NCBI GenBank assembly: GCA_013368795.1
Contig: JABFXX010000154.1
Span: forward strand, 1 to 64,000
DNA length: 64,000 nucleotides
Source of the DNA: Kofleriaceae bacterium
Lineage (GTDB): Bacteria; Myxococcota_A; Polyangia; Haliangiales; Haliangiaceae
Direction of reading: 5' to 3'
The notes below the pieces were generated by a model that did no database searches, had not been told where the DNA came from, and was given only the letters and a program-made list of their open reading frames with translations. The stretch's first letter is position 1. Every line of letters starts with the position of its first letter. Position numbers and translations under genes: made by a program. Of the stretch, positions 13,160-22,298 are shown piece after piece.

Positions 13160-14536
13160 TTGGTGGTCACTGACGATCTCGTCTGTGGACCCTTTGCGCG
13201 GTGTACACACGTGGTGATCTCCGCACTCGGTGGTCTGCTCGGCGGGGTGGTCGGGGCGCTGTTCGTCGTCGGCGTGACGTGGGTCCTCAAAGCGGGGATG
13301 GACTTCGTGTCCGCCCAGGTCACCTGGGTTCTCGTCGTCACGCCGCTCGTCGGGCTCGCGCTCACCACGCTGGTGCTGCAGGGCATTGGCCGGAGCGAAG
13401 AATCATCGGCACCGCGACGGGCGCACGCATGGAGAACGTTCCCCCCTCACGCGGTCCGCGCTGATATCACCGGTGAGGTCGTCGACACGGCGGGCGTCGA
13501 AGAGCGCTTCTCGTGGCGCCTGGTGCCGATTCGCGCGATCGCGATCGTTGCAACCGTTGGCTTTGGTGGGGCGATGGGAACCGAGGCACCCGCGGCCTAT
13601 CTCGGCGTCGGTGCCGGCGCGTGCCTCGGCGATCGCGGTCGCCGCTGGCGCGCACTCCTGCGGCCCGCCGCCGTCGGTGGCGGTGCTGCGGGGGTGGCTG
13701 CACTGATGGGGATCGCGCTTGTCGGCACGTTCTACATGCTCGAGATCGGCCGGCGTCATCGCGCACCGTTCAGCGCCGAGCGGGTGATCGCGGCGGTGAT
13801 CGGTGGACTGGTCGGATGGGGAATCAACATGGCGCTGGGTCTCGATCTGATCCGCCTGATCGTCCCCGAGGAACCGCCGAGCGACCTGCTGCAGGCGGTG
13901 AAGACGGCGCTGTTCATCGGACTGCTCTCTGGAGTGATCACGGCGCTCGCCGGTGCAGCGATCTATCAGGCGAAGAAGTGGCGCGCCGCGCCGCATATCC
14001 GCCTCGCGCTCGGAGGGCTCGCGGCGGCGCTCACCGCCGTGACCTTGGTGATCGTCGCCGCCCCATCTGCCGCCGTCGGGCCGGGCGGCGGATCGATCCT
14101 GTGGGCGGAGAACACCGGCCCGCTGCCACCGGCGCTGCTCGCTGTCGCCGTACTTCGCGCCCTCGCCACCATTTCGGCGGCGGCGGCGGGAGGCTGCGGC
14201 GGCATCTTCGTCCCGTTCCTCGCGATCGGAGATATCGGCGGACGAGTGTTCGCCCCCGGGCTCGACGTCGGCAAGGATCTCGCGGGCGCGGCCGGCGCCG
14301 CCGGTGGAATCGCGGGAGGCTATCGGTTGCCACTGACCGCGGTGGCGATGGTGCTCGGGCTCGGCGGTCCGCGCGTGGCAACGCTGACCTGCCTGGCCGC
14401 GGTGGCGGTCGCAGCGCTCGCTGGCTGGGCGGCCGGCCGGACGGTCGATCGAGTCAGCAAGCTTCCGTACCTGTGGAAGCGGCGCGGACGCGTGAGTGCT
14501 GCCCCGGAGCGTCATCACGGAGCAGCGGCCCGGTGA
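13160..14536 (+). CDS. ClC family chloride channel/transporter
   Basis: This roughly 458-residue integral membrane protein has about ten or more hydrophobic segments. The ClC selectivity motifs are recognisable: GTEAPAAYLG (residues 140-149, a variant of GxEGP that keeps the gating glutamate) and GGIFVPFLAIG (about 355, the GxFxP motif). There is no cytoplasmic CBS pair. The start is uncertain: TTG 13160 or GTG 13163 give the same frame, and a later GTG near the first helix is possible. It is divergent from the ferric reductase operon. Whether it is a channel or a proton antiporter cannot be decided without the internal proton-glutamate alignment. Confidence 0.88.
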   Translation: MVVTDDLVCGPFARCTHVVISALGGLLGGVVGALFVVGVTWVLKAGMDFVSAQVTWVLVVTPLVGLALTTLVLQGIGRSEESSAPRRAHAWRTFPPHAVRADITGEVVDTAGVEERFSWRLVPIRAIAIVATVGFGGAMGTEAPAAYLGVGAGACLGDRGRRWRALLRPAAVGGGAAGVAALMGIALVGTFYMLEIGRRHRAPFSAERVIAAVIGGLVGWGINMALGLDLIRLIVPEEPPSDLLQAVKTALFIGLLSGVITALAGAAIYQAKKWRAAPHIRLALGGLAAALTAVTLVIVAAPSAAVGPGGGSILWAENTGPLPPALLAVAVLRALATISAAAAGGCGGIFVPFLAIGDIGGRVFAPGLDVGKDLAGAAGAAGGIAGGYRLPLTAVAMVLGLGGPRVATLTCLAAVAVAALAGWAAGRTVDRVSKLPYLWKRRGRVSAAPERHHGAAAR

Positions 14537-14643
14537 CCGTCACAAGATCTCCAATTGTCATTATGGATGTCAATGAGCACGCTAGATGGTCTGTCGGGTG
14601 ACCTCCAATTGCGTTCACGAGAGTTGGTGTCCAAGTTTGGTTC

Positions 14644-16485
14644 ATGGCTTCCCCTCTCGAACACTACGGACTGATTGGCGATTCGGAGACGGTCGCGCTG
14701 ATCTCGCGAACCGGATCGCTCGACTGGTTGTGCTTGCCGCGCATCGACTCCGACGCGTGCTTCGCGAAGCTGCTCGGCAACGATAACCATGGCTACTGGA
14801 CCATCCGGCCCGCGACGGACGTGCACAGCGTCACGCAACGCTACCGTCCCGACACGCTCATCCTCGAGACCGAGGTGAGATGCGATGGCGGCCGCATCCG
14901 GCTCATCGACTTCATGCCTCTGTGCGCCACCGCCGAGCACGACATCATCCGGATCGTCGAGGGCGTCGACGGTGCCGTCCCGATCCACGCCGATCTGAAG
15001 GCGCGGTTCGGGTACGGGAAGACCATTCCGTGGATCCGATGCAACGCTCACCGAGCGCTGCTGACCTCGGGGCCCGACGCGCTCGCGCTGAGCAGCCCCG
15101 TCCCACTCCGGCCCGATTACGAGGGTGCACGCGTCGAAGCGGACTTCGTCGTTCGCGCGGGCGAGCGGCTGCCGTTCACGCTGTCGTTCTACCCATCGCA
15201 CGAGCAGCATCTCGGCCACGACGTCGACGCAGAGAAGGAGCTCGCGGCAACCGAGGCCTTCTGGCGAGGCTGGGTCGGCAATTGCCGCTATCACGGACCG
15301 TATCGCGACGCGGTGGTCCGCTCGCTGATCACGCTGAAAGCGCTCACCCACGCGCCGACCGGCGGCATCGTCGCCGCGCCGACGACGTCTCTGCCCGAGG
15401 AGCTCGGCGGTGTGCGCAACTGGGACTATCGATACTGCTGGCTGCGCGACTCCACGCTCACGCTCGATGCGCTGATGATCGGCGGTTACCAGGAGGAAGC
15501 GCGCGCATGGATCGACTGGCTCGTGCGGGCGACTGCTGGCGCTCCTGCGGAGGCGCAGATCATGTACGGCGTTGCCGGCGAGCACCGCCTCACCGAGATC
15601 GAGTTGCCGTGGCTACCGGGCTACGAGGGCTCGACGCCGGTGCGAATCGGCAATGGCGCGTACGACCAGTTCCAGCTCGACATCTACGGCGAGACGCTCA
15701 ATACCCTGTACGAGGCGCGCGTGAATGGCGTGGAGCATGCGCTGGACTGGGATCGCGTGATCGTCCTCGTCGACTTCGTCGAGAAGAACTGGCAACGGCC
15801 CGACGAGGGAATCTGGGAGATCCGCGGCCAGAGCCATCTCCACTTCACGCACTCCAAGCTCATGGCGTGGGTCGCGGTCGATCGCGGCGTGAAGTTCATC
15901 GAGCGATTCGGCAAGGGAGCACCGTCGAAGGTCGAGCGCCGGCTGTTTCGCTGGCGCGCCTTGCGCGAGGAGATCCGCGCCGACATCCTGGCGCGCGCGT
16001 TCAATCCGCGCATCCGCGCGTTCGCGCAATCCTATGGCTCGGACGCGCTCGACGCGAGCGTGCTCCTGATTCCGCACATGGGCTTCCTGCCCGCGGACGA
16101 TCCGCGCATGCTGTCCACCGTCGCCGCGATCGAGAAGGGGCTCACCAGCGACGGCTTCGTGTATCGCTACGCGACGGAGACAGGCGTCGACGGTCTCGCG
16201 GGTCACGAGGCAACCTTCCTCATCTGCAGCTTCTGGCTCGTCGATAACCTGGCGATGGCCGGCCGCCTCGACGACGCCGAGGCACTGTTCGACCGTCTCC
16301 TCTCGGTGCGGAACGACCTCGGGCTGCTCGCAGAGGAGTACCACCCGGGGCTGCAGCGGCAGATCGGCAACTTCCCGCAGGCGTTCTCGCACGTCGGGAT
16401 CATCGACAGCGCGTTCCGGCTCGAGGCGAAGCGGGCCGGGCGCACGCGGTCGTTCCCCGCGGCGATGGCCGACGCGGTGGCGTAG
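14644..16485 (+). CDS. glycoside hydrolase family 15 protein (glucoamylase/trehalase-like)
   Basis: The protein has 613 residues. An N-terminal beta-sandwich (to about 210) begins PLEHYGLIGDSETVALISRT, typical of bacterial GH15 proteins. The (alpha/alpha)6 catalytic domain follows, with NWDYRYCWLRDSTLTLDAL, EGIWEIRGQSHLHFTHSKLM (general acid Glu) and LAEEYHPGLQRQIGNFPQAF (general base Glu). There is no signal peptide, so it is probably intracellular, acting on maltodextrins or trehalose. The M24-like gene follows after only two bases. The 107 bases upstream carry a repeated CTCCAATTG (two copies about 55 bases apart), of unknown meaning. Confidence 0.94.
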   Translation: MASPLEHYGLIGDSETVALISRTGSLDWLCLPRIDSDACFAKLLGNDNHGYWTIRPATDVHSVTQRYRPDTLILETEVRCDGGRIRLIDFMPLCATAEHDIIRIVEGVDGAVPIHADLKARFGYGKTIPWIRCNAHRALLTSGPDALALSSPVPLRPDYEGARVEADFVVRAGERLPFTLSFYPSHEQHLGHDVDAEKELAATEAFWRGWVGNCRYHGPYRDAVVRSLITLKALTHAPTGGIVAAPTTSLPEELGGVRNWDYRYCWLRDSTLTLDALMIGGYQEEARAWIDWLVRATAGAPAEAQIMYGVAGEHRLTEIELPWLPGYEGSTPVRIGNGAYDQFQLDIYGETLNTLYEARVNGVEHALDWDRVIVLVDFVEKNWQRPDEGIWEIRGQSHLHFTHSKLMAWVAVDRGVKFIERFGKGAPSKVERRLFRWRALREEIRADILARAFNPRIRAFAQSYGSDALDASVLLIPHMGFLPADDPRMLSTVAAIEKGLTSDGFVYRYATETGVDGLAGHEATFLICSFWLVDNLAMAGRLDDAEALFDRLLSVRNDLGLLAEEYHPGLQRQIGNFPQAFSHVGIIDSAFRLEAKRAGRTRSFPAAMADAVA

Positions 16486-16487
16486 CC

Positions 16488-17594
16488 ATGGACCGGCGCG
16501 AGGAGCTCTCGACCAAGCTCGAGCGGATCCGGCGCTGGCTCGCGCCGACCGGTGCGCGCGGCGTGCTCGTCGGAGGCCAGGGCGCGTTCGCATGGCTCAC
16601 CTGCGGCGGCGACAGCCACGTCTCGCTCGGTCAGGCGGAGGGCACCGCCTCGGTGCTCGTCACCGCCGACCACGCCTATCTCATGGCCGCGAACAACGAG
16701 CTGCGCAGGATCGTCGACGAGGAAATGGCCGGGCTTCCGCTCGAGCCGATCACGTGGCCGTGGCATCAGCACGATCAGGCGCGCGTGCTCGCAGAGCGGC
16801 TCGGCGCACCGGTGCTGTCGGATCTCGGGCAGCACGGGCTCGCGCGCGTGGACGCATCGTTTGCCGCGCTGCGCTTCACGTTGCTACCGCCGGAGATCGA
16901 CCGCTACCGGCGACTCGGCCAGGACGCAGCAGCAGCGCTCGAGTCCGCATGCACGGAGGCTCACCCCGGAGAGCGCGAACGCGACATCGCCGCACGACTC
17001 GTCCAGGGCTGCGCGGCACGCGGCATCCTCCCGCTCGTCGTGCTGGTGGCGGGCGACGAGCGCATCGCGAATTATCGGCATCCGCTGCCGACGGAACATC
17101 GGTGGCAGCGCACGCTGCTCGTGGCGCTCACCGGACGCAGGCACGGACTCCACGCGTCGCTGACGCGCATGGTGTCGGCGGGCGAGCCGGACGCACAGCT
17201 CGCGGCGCGGTTTCGTGCGGTGCAGCGAGTCGATGCCGCGATGCTGCTGGCGAGCCGCCCGGGGGCGTCACTGGGCGACGTGCTCGCGCGTGCGCAGGCG
17301 CAATACGCCGCCGAAGGCGTTCCGCGCGAGTGGGAGCTGCATCACCAGGGAGGGCTCACCGGCTATGCGGGCCGCGAGCGCTTCGCGGTGCCGGGCGAGC
17401 CGCTGCGCCTCGGGCCCGCCCAGGTCGTCGCATGGAACCCGACGATCACGTCGGTGAAGTCGGAGGACACCGCGCTCGTGACGGACGCAGGGCTCGAGCT
17501 CCTCACCATCACGCCGCGCTGGCCGCGAGACCTCGTGCGCGTCGACGAAGGCACGATGGAGCGCCCGGCGCTCGCGTCGGGGCGCAGGAGCTAA
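16488..17594 (+). CDS. M24-family (aminopeptidase P-like) protein with degenerate metal site
   Basis: This 368-residue protein has a creatinase-like N-terminal domain (1-130) and a pita-bread M24 domain. In M24 peptidases five residues bind two metals (Asp, Asp, His, Glu, Glu). Here the segment where the two Asp normally stand reads LLVALTGRRHGLHASLTRMV, without either Asp. The His segment reads HHQGGLTGY. The first Glu region reads NPTITSVKSEDTALVT, keeping only the late Glu. The protein may therefore be a non-peptidase member or bind differently. It is two bases behind the GH15 gene and probably co-transcribed. Its stop overlaps the stop of the convergent gene by four bases (CTAA). Confidence 0.8.
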   Translation: MDRREELSTKLERIRRWLAPTGARGVLVGGQGAFAWLTCGGDSHVSLGQAEGTASVLVTADHAYLMAANNELRRIVDEEMAGLPLEPITWPWHQHDQARVLAERLGAPVLSDLGQHGLARVDASFAALRFTLLPPEIDRYRRLGQDAAAALESACTEAHPGERERDIAARLVQGCAARGILPLVVLVAGDERIANYRHPLPTEHRWQRTLLVALTGRRHGLHASLTRMVSAGEPDAQLAARFRAVQRVDAAMLLASRPGASLGDVLARAQAQYAAEGVPREWELHHQGGLTGYAGRERFAVPGEPLRLGPAQVVAWNPTITSVKSEDTALVTDAGLELLTITPRWPRDLVRVDEGTMERPALASGRRS

Positions 17595-18007
17595 CCGCGG
17601 TAGCGCGGATCGAGCTGACTCACCGGGACGAGCCGGGCGAGCTCGAACAGCGCGGCGTCGTCCTCCGGGTTCGGATCGACCGCGCGCGCCTCGAGCACGA
17701 GCTCGGTCGCACGGCGATAGCAGACTGCGGCCGATGCCGGATCGCCCTTCTCGGCGCGCGCGTGACCTTCCTCGACGAGCAGCTGCGCGGCGACGCGCAT
17801 CTTGCGGGGCTCGCGCAACATCGACGCGAGCGTCGGCGTGTCGACGACATCGACGAGCTCGCGCGGGTGACCGATCAGCTCGTCCCATGCCTTGCCCGCC
17901 TCGGCGATCGCGCCTTCGAAGTCCTTCGCACGCCGCTTGCCGGCGATCCGCGCGAGGAAGTCCCCGAGCTGACGTACGAGCCGCATGATGTAGTCCTCGC
18001 GGAACAT
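17591..18007 (-). CDS. DUF6483-like small protein
   Basis: This is a 138-residue, all-helical, soluble protein. It starts MFREDYIMRLVRQLGDFLAR, which resembles the start of DUF6483 proteins as I remember them. The middle carries a TPR-like pair of helices (GHARAEKGDPASAAVCYRRA), suggesting a protein-protein interaction role. No function is known. The ATG at 18007 faces the GAF gene at 18091 across an 83-base divergent spacer. It is convergent with the M24-like gene. Confidence 0.7.
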   Translation of the reverse strand: MFREDYIMRLVRQLGDFLARIAGKRRAKDFEGAIAEAGKAWDELIGHPRELVDVVDTPTLASMLREPRKMRVAAQLLVEEGHARAEKGDPASAAVCYRRATELVLEARAVDPNPEDDAALFELARLVPVSQLDPRYRG

Positions 18008-18090
18008 GGCCTTGCCGTAAGCATAGACGCGGAGTCCCGCAATAGAAGTTAGCTGCGGCGAAACGCGTCGGAAACATCCGTCATGTCACG

Positions 18091-19341
18091 GTGATTGCCG
18101 TGACTCGCACCTCGTCGCGCTCGATCATTCACGTCCATCACCGCGGGGATCGCGGTGTCGATGGGATCATGCGGCTGATCGAGCTCGCGAGCCACGATGG
18201 CCCGATCGAGGCGATGCTGTCGGCGATGTGCAACGAGATCGTCGCGATCACCGGCGTCGACATCGCGAGCGTCTACGTCGCCGAGGACGAGCGCCTCGTC
18301 ATGCGCGGCAATCACGGCTTTCCGGAGAGCGCGCTCGGCACGGTCTCGCTCGCCGTCGGCGAAGGCATCACCGGGCTCGTTGCCGAGTGCATGCGCCCGG
18401 TCTCGGCCGCGCACGCATCGACCGAGGCTGCGTACAAGTACGTCCCCGGCCTCGGCGAGGAGAGATTCCCGGTGTTCGCGGGCGTGCCGCTGATCAGCGG
18501 CGGCGCCGTCGTCGGCGTGCTCGTCATCCAGCGCAAGAAGCGGTCGTTCGCATCCGACGAGGTGACGCTCGCGACCGCGCTCGCCGCGCCGATCACGCTC
18601 GCGATCGAGCGGCGCAAGGCGACCGCGCTGCGCTCGGCGCGGCTCGTCGGCGTCGGCCACGGCGGCAGCGTCGTGCTCGGCCGCGCCGGTATCGTCCCGA
18701 CGGCGACCGCGATCGGCTCGGTCCCGTTCGCAGGTCTCGCCACCGAGGAAATCTCGCGCGAGATGGAGCGGCTCCTCGGCCGACTCCGCGACGACCTCGG
18801 CCGCGCGATTCGCAAGCTCGGCGGGGTCGACGATCCGCGCATCGGCGCGACGCTCGATCGGTTCACGCTCGCGCTCGTCGATCAGCGGCTGCGCGAGCGA
18901 CTCGTCGAGGCGGCTGCCGAGCCCAGTGGCCTGCGCAGCGTCGCAAAGGACTACGCGCGCGCCGCCCAGAAGCTCGGCAGCGGCGAGGAGCGCGCCGAGG
19001 AGATCGAGGAGCTGTGCGCGCTGATCGGCATGACCGCGGATGCACGCACGTCGGCGCGACCCGGCGCGATCTGGCTCACCGATCGTCTCGGTGCCGTCGT
19101 CACGATCGTCGCGATCGCGCGCGGCGCCGCGGCACTCGTCGCGAGCGACAGCGCGTCGCCGACGGCACTCGCGATCGCTGCGGCGGCGAAGCTGCCGATC
19201 GTGACCGGCGTCGCGGGCCTGTTCAGCTGGGCGCGCACCGGCGATCTGCTCGCCGCCGACGGCGAGACCGGCACCGTGCTCGTGCATCCGGCACCGACGG
19301 AGATCGAGCGACTCCGTCGCGAGCGCGCGCTGCCGGATTGA
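18091..19341 (+). CDS. GAF domain fused to a degenerate PTS enzyme I-like segment (PtsP-like)
   Basis: The protein has up to 416 residues. Residues about 27-180 form a GAF domain (FPVFAGVPLISGGAVVGVLV is the classic C-terminal strand). After it comes LVGVGHGGSVVLGRAG, which resembles the GVxxSPGxAxGPA opening of PTS enzyme I, then a helical region and a swivelling domain (AIAAAAKLPIVTGVAG, GDLLAADGETGTVLVHP). This is the order found in PtsP (nitrogen PTS enzyme I). However, the phospho-acceptor TSHAAI motif reads ASPTAL, with Pro in place of His, and the whole PEP-binding TIM barrel is missing. It is unlikely to be a phosphotransferase and may be a sensor. The start is GTG 18091 or ATG 18169. 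Confidence 0.78.
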   Translation: MIAVTRTSSRSIIHVHHRGDRGVDGIMRLIELASHDGPIEAMLSAMCNEIVAITGVDIASVYVAEDERLVMRGNHGFPESALGTVSLAVGEGITGLVAECMRPVSAAHASTEAAYKYVPGLGEERFPVFAGVPLISGGAVVGVLVIQRKKRSFASDEVTLATALAAPITLAIERRKATALRSARLVGVGHGGSVVLGRAGIVPTATAIGSVPFAGLATEEISREMERLLGRLRDDLGRAIRKLGGVDDPRIGATLDRFTLALVDQRLRERLVEAAAEPSGLRSVAKDYARAAQKLGSGEERAEEIEELCALIGMTADARTSARPGAIWLTDRLGAVVTIVAIARGAAALVASDSASPTALAIAAAAKLPIVTGVAGLFSWARTGDLLAADGETGTVLVHPAPTEIERLRRERALPD

Positions 19342-19490
19342 CCGTAGACGTGTGGCGCACGTCGCATGTTCAGACGGTTTCTCGTCGACGTGATCACGAC
19401 AATCGTGTCCGGGATTGCGGGTGTGTTCACAGCGCCGTCGAGTGACCTCGGGCAGTTACGCGGGCACGCACATTGCTGCGCTCCGGCGCC

Positions 19491-19841
19491 ATGCGGTACT
19501 GGGTGTTCGCGCTACTGGCGGTGGGCTGTGGCGGCCTGGATCGAGATATCGAGGACCGGATCACGATCGAGCAAGGTGTCTACGGTCTTCTCGTCTCGGG
19601 ATGCGACACATCGGGCTGCAAGGACCAGCCGGCCACCGGCGAGCAGGTGACCGTGTTCGCGGCCGACGAGGCGCGCGCACACACGGCGGCGACGAGCGAC
19701 AGCCACGGCGTCTATCAGATCGATCTCGCCGCGGGTGACTACACGCTCTGTACGTACAGCTGCACGCCGATCACGGTGCCCGCGAACGCGACCGTTCGCT
19801 ACGACTGGACCAGCGGCCCCGGCGGCGGCAGCTGGCAGTGA
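19491..19841 (+). CDS. small lipoprotein with carboxypeptidase-regulatory-like domain
   Basis: The protein has 116 residues. ATG 19491 gives the lipoprotein signal MRYWVFALLAVGCGG. The mature part is one small beta-sandwich: GEQVTVFAADEARAHTAATS then GVYQIDLAAGDYTLCTYSC, the typical pattern of a carboxypeptidase D regulatory-like (transthyretin-like) domain. There are several Cys that may pair. It lies tail to tail with imuB, one base apart. The 149 bases upstream show no gene or clear operator. Confidence 0.75.
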   Translation: MRYWVFALLAVGCGGLDRDIEDRITIEQGVYGLLVSGCDTSGCKDQPATGEQVTVFAADEARAHTAATSDSHGVYQIDLAAGDYTLCTYSCTPITVPANATVRYDWTSGPGGGSWQ

Positions 19842-19842
19842 G

Positions 19843-21351
19843 TCACTCGACCGCGCCCTGACAGAACCAGCGCCGGCGATTGCGATCGTAGTAGACCCAC
19901 AAGCAATCGCCGCGGCGCAGCTCGGCGAAGTGATACTCGCGGTGCAGCTCGTGCTGCCACCAGCCGCCCGACACGACGTACGGCCCGAGGATGCGGACGA
20001 CCGCACCGTGCTCGAGGCCCGACAATAGCCAACCATCGTCGCGCACCTGACGCGCCTGCGGCGGCAGCATCTGCGGCTTCGCGTACAGGCGGCGCACGAG
20101 CGGCCGCACGAGCTGCGGCTTCGGCGACGCCGGCACGACCTGCGAGAGGCGCTCCCAGCCAAAGCTGGCCTCGGGGAGATGTCCGTCGCGCAGCACGGCG
20201 CGCACGACCGCATCGTCGCCGAGCTCGGCGCGCACGCGCGCGAGCGCCTCGTTGGCGGCGCGCAGATCGCGGCGCGGCTTCGACGCGAACATCGCGAGCT
20301 GCTCGCGCGTCGCGAGGACATCGTCGGCCCACACGCGCGCGGCATTGACCGGCGCGCTCGGCGGCATGCCGGTCAGGCGGAGATGGACGAGGCGCACGAG
20401 CGAGCGCCCGTCGAGCGTCGGCGTCGCCGGCTTGATCACGTCGGCGCGGAGCTCGGTGTTGCCGACCGCGTGGCGCAGCGTCAGCTCGACGTGGAGCGCG
20501 GTGAGTGCACGGCCGCGCGCGGCGAGTCGCTCGAGCAGGCGATCGATCGCGCCCTTGAGCACGAACACGAGCCGCTCGACATCGTGCTCGTCGTCGTCGA
20601 GGACGATGTGCTCGTCGGGAGCCTCCGGCGGTGCCATCGGCACGAGCGGATCCCAGCGCTCGCCGGCCGCGAGCTGATAGAGGCGATGCGCCTCGCGACC
20701 GAATCGCTCGAGGATGCCGCCGCCCGGCAGCCGCACCATCTGGCCGAGCGTCGTCACGCCGAGGCGCGCCAGCGAGTCGCGCAGCTTCGGATCGACGTCG
20801 AGGCGCGACAGCGGCACCGCGCTCGCGGCGGTGCGCTCGTCGATATCGCTGCGCAGCACGGTGACGCCGGTGCGCGTCGCGCGCGCGATCGCATACGTCG
20901 CGAACCGCGAGAACCCGATCACGACGGCACCGGACAGCGAGAGCTGAGCGATCGCGCGCTGGATCGCCATGCCCCATGCCTGGCCATGCGGACCGCGTAC
21001 ATCGGGAAAGATCCGCTCGAGTCCATCGCCGTCGAGCCAGAACACGCCGGGGTCGCCGGGCTCGACGCGAGGGGACAGCGCGTGGAGCGCGGCGCGCAGC
21101 TCGACGATCGCTGCATCGATCTGTTCCGGAGGCACGACGCGCGCACGCAACGCGCGGTGCAGGCCGAGCGCATGCGCGTAGCGCTGGCCGGGCAGCACGC
21201 CCGCGGCGCGCGCTCGCTCGCACGCCCACAGCACGGTGCCTTGCGGTCGGTCCTCGTCGATCACGACGACCGCGTGCGCGCGAAGGTCGGGCTCCTTGCG
21301 CCACACCAGCTGGAGTGGCAGCGCAGGTAGATCGAGGCAAGCGACCTTCAC
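19843..21351 (-). CDS. imuB: ImuB, Y-family-like subunit of the DnaE2 mutasome
   Basis: The protein has 502 residues. The N-terminus VKVACLDLPALPLQLVWRKE is the ImuB signature. The palm/finger region continues with HALGLHRALRARVVPPEQID and GVFWLDGDGLERIFPDV, where the catalytic SxDE of active Y-family polymerases is absent, as in other ImuB proteins. A helix-hairpin-helix part reads DSLARLGVTTLGQMVRLPGG. ImuB is thought to bring DnaE2 to the clamp at lesions. GTG 21351 was chosen because the family sequence starts right there and the operator (21351-21366) ends at it. The frame stays open far upstream, but that extension is arginine-rich and lies antisense to the SDR and imuA genes. Confidence 0.94.
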   Translation of the reverse strand: MKVACLDLPALPLQLVWRKEPDLRAHAVVVIDEDRPQGTVLWACERARAAGVLPGQRYAHALGLHRALRARVVPPEQIDAAIVELRAALHALSPRVEPGDPGVFWLDGDGLERIFPDVRGPHGQAWGMAIQRAIAQLSLSGAVVIGFSRFATYAIARATRTGVTVLRSDIDERTAASAVPLSRLDVDPKLRDSLARLGVTTLGQMVRLPGGGILERFGREAHRLYQLAAGERWDPLVPMAPPEAPDEHIVLDDDEHDVERLVFVLKGAIDRLLERLAARGRALTALHVELTLRHAVGNTELRADVIKPATPTLDGRSLVRLVHLRLTGMPPSAPVNAARVWADDVLATREQLAMFASKPRRDLRAANEALARVRAELGDDAVVRAVLRDGHLPEASFGWERLSQVVPASPKPQLVRPLVRRLYAKPQMLPPQARQVRDDGWLLSGLEHGAVVRILGPYVVSGGWWQHELHREYHFAELRRGDCLWVYYDRNRRRWFCQGAVE

Positions 21352-21366
21352 TGTCCAAGTGTTCAG
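21351..21366. promoter_or_regulatory. LexA/SOS-type operator of imuB
   Basis: The plus strand reads CTGTCCAAGTGTTCAG; towards imuB it is CTGAACACTTGGACAG. The first eight bases (CTGAACAC) are identical to the dnaE2 box. It touches the imuB GTG start. It also lies 60 bases from the divergent SDR gene and could affect it. It fits 15 of 17 positions of the recalled M. xanthus motif. Confidence 0.7.
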
Positions 21367-21426
21367 CGATCCGATAACGTCTGTCAACCTCAGAGATAAT
21401 CCGGATCTTTGAGCCAGAATGCCGCC

Positions 21427-22203
21427 ATGAAGGACAAGGTCATCGTCATCACCGGCGCGTCGATGGGGATCGGTGCGGCGGTCGCCGCAACCTGCGTTCG
21501 TCGCGGCGCGAAGGTCGTCCTCGCCGCGCGCGGCGTCGCGAATCTCTCGGCGGTCGCGGAGCCACTCGGCGACAGCGCGCTCACCGTGCCCGCCGACGTC
21601 ACCAAGCGCGCGGACAACGAGCTGATCCGCGACCGCGCGATCGCGAAGTTCGGCGGCATCGACGTGTGGATCAACAACGCGGGCCGCGGCATCTCGCGCA
21701 TGGTGTCCGAGCTCACCGACGACGACATCGATCAGATGGTCACCGTCAACGTGAAGTCGATCGTCTACGGTATCCAGGCCGTGCTGCCGCACTTCAAGCA
21801 GCGCAAGGCCGGCCAGATCATCACCGTGTCGTCGGGGCTCAGCCGGTTTCCGTTCGCGCCGCAGCGCAGCGCGTACAGCGCGTCGAAGGCGGCGGCGAAC
21901 CTCATCATGGCGAGCCTTCGCGTCGAGCTGCGCGATCAGTTTCCGGACATCCACGCGACGACCGTGATGCCCGGCGTCGTCGCGACCGAGTTCGGCAACA
22001 ACGCGCTCCACGGCGGCATCGACAACAAGCGCATGCCGGGCGCGCAGCCGGTCGACGAGGTCGCGCAGGTGATCGCCGACGTCATCGAGAAGCCGCGCGC
22101 CGAGATCTATACGCGGCCGCAGATGCTCGAGCTCGCGTCGCGCTACTTCAGCGCCGAGGACGTCGCGACGATCGAGGCCGGTTTCGGCGGCCCGCCGCGC
22201 TGA
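21427..22203 (+). CDS. short-chain dehydrogenase/reductase
   Basis: The protein has 258 residues from ATG 21427. It is a classical SDR with cofactor motif VITGASMGIGAA (TGxxxGIG), NNAGRG, an active-site Ser in ITVSSGLSRF, and YSASKAAANL (YxxxK). The region after beta-2 (LAARGVANL) suggests NADP(H) preference. The substrate cannot be inferred. It lies between imuB and imuA, divergent from imuB (75 bases), so it may come under the operator at 21351-21366 by position alone. Confidence 0.94.
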   Translation: MKDKVIVITGASMGIGAAVAATCVRRGAKVVLAARGVANLSAVAEPLGDSALTVPADVTKRADNELIRDRAIAKFGGIDVWINNAGRGISRMVSELTDDDIDQMVTVNVKSIVYGIQAVLPHFKQRKAGQIITVSSGLSRFPFAPQRSAYSASKAAANLIMASLRVELRDQFPDIHATTVMPGVVATEFGNNALHGGIDNKRMPGAQPVDEVAQVIADVIEKPRAEIYTRPQMLELASRYFSAEDVATIEAGFGGPPR

Positions 22204-22216
22204 ACGACCGTCGAGC

Positions 22217-22233
22217 CTCGCGACGATCGCGAG
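22217..22233. terminator. short perfect hairpin downstream of the SDR gene
   Basis: CTCGCGA-CGA-TCGCGAG forms a perfect 7-bp stem with a 3-base loop, 14 bases after the SDR stop. No T-run follows, so it is at best a weak or factor-dependent terminator. Confidence 0.3.
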
Positions 22234-22298
22234 TGATCTCTGCGATCTAAGAGAACGATCCCGGGATCGGCTGGCGGGAGCGTCATGGCGATCTGATA

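Noticed and set aside
19370-19390. GTTCAG near the start of the spacer before the lipoprotein at 19491
   Set aside because: The other half of the dyad is absent, so it is not called an SOS box.
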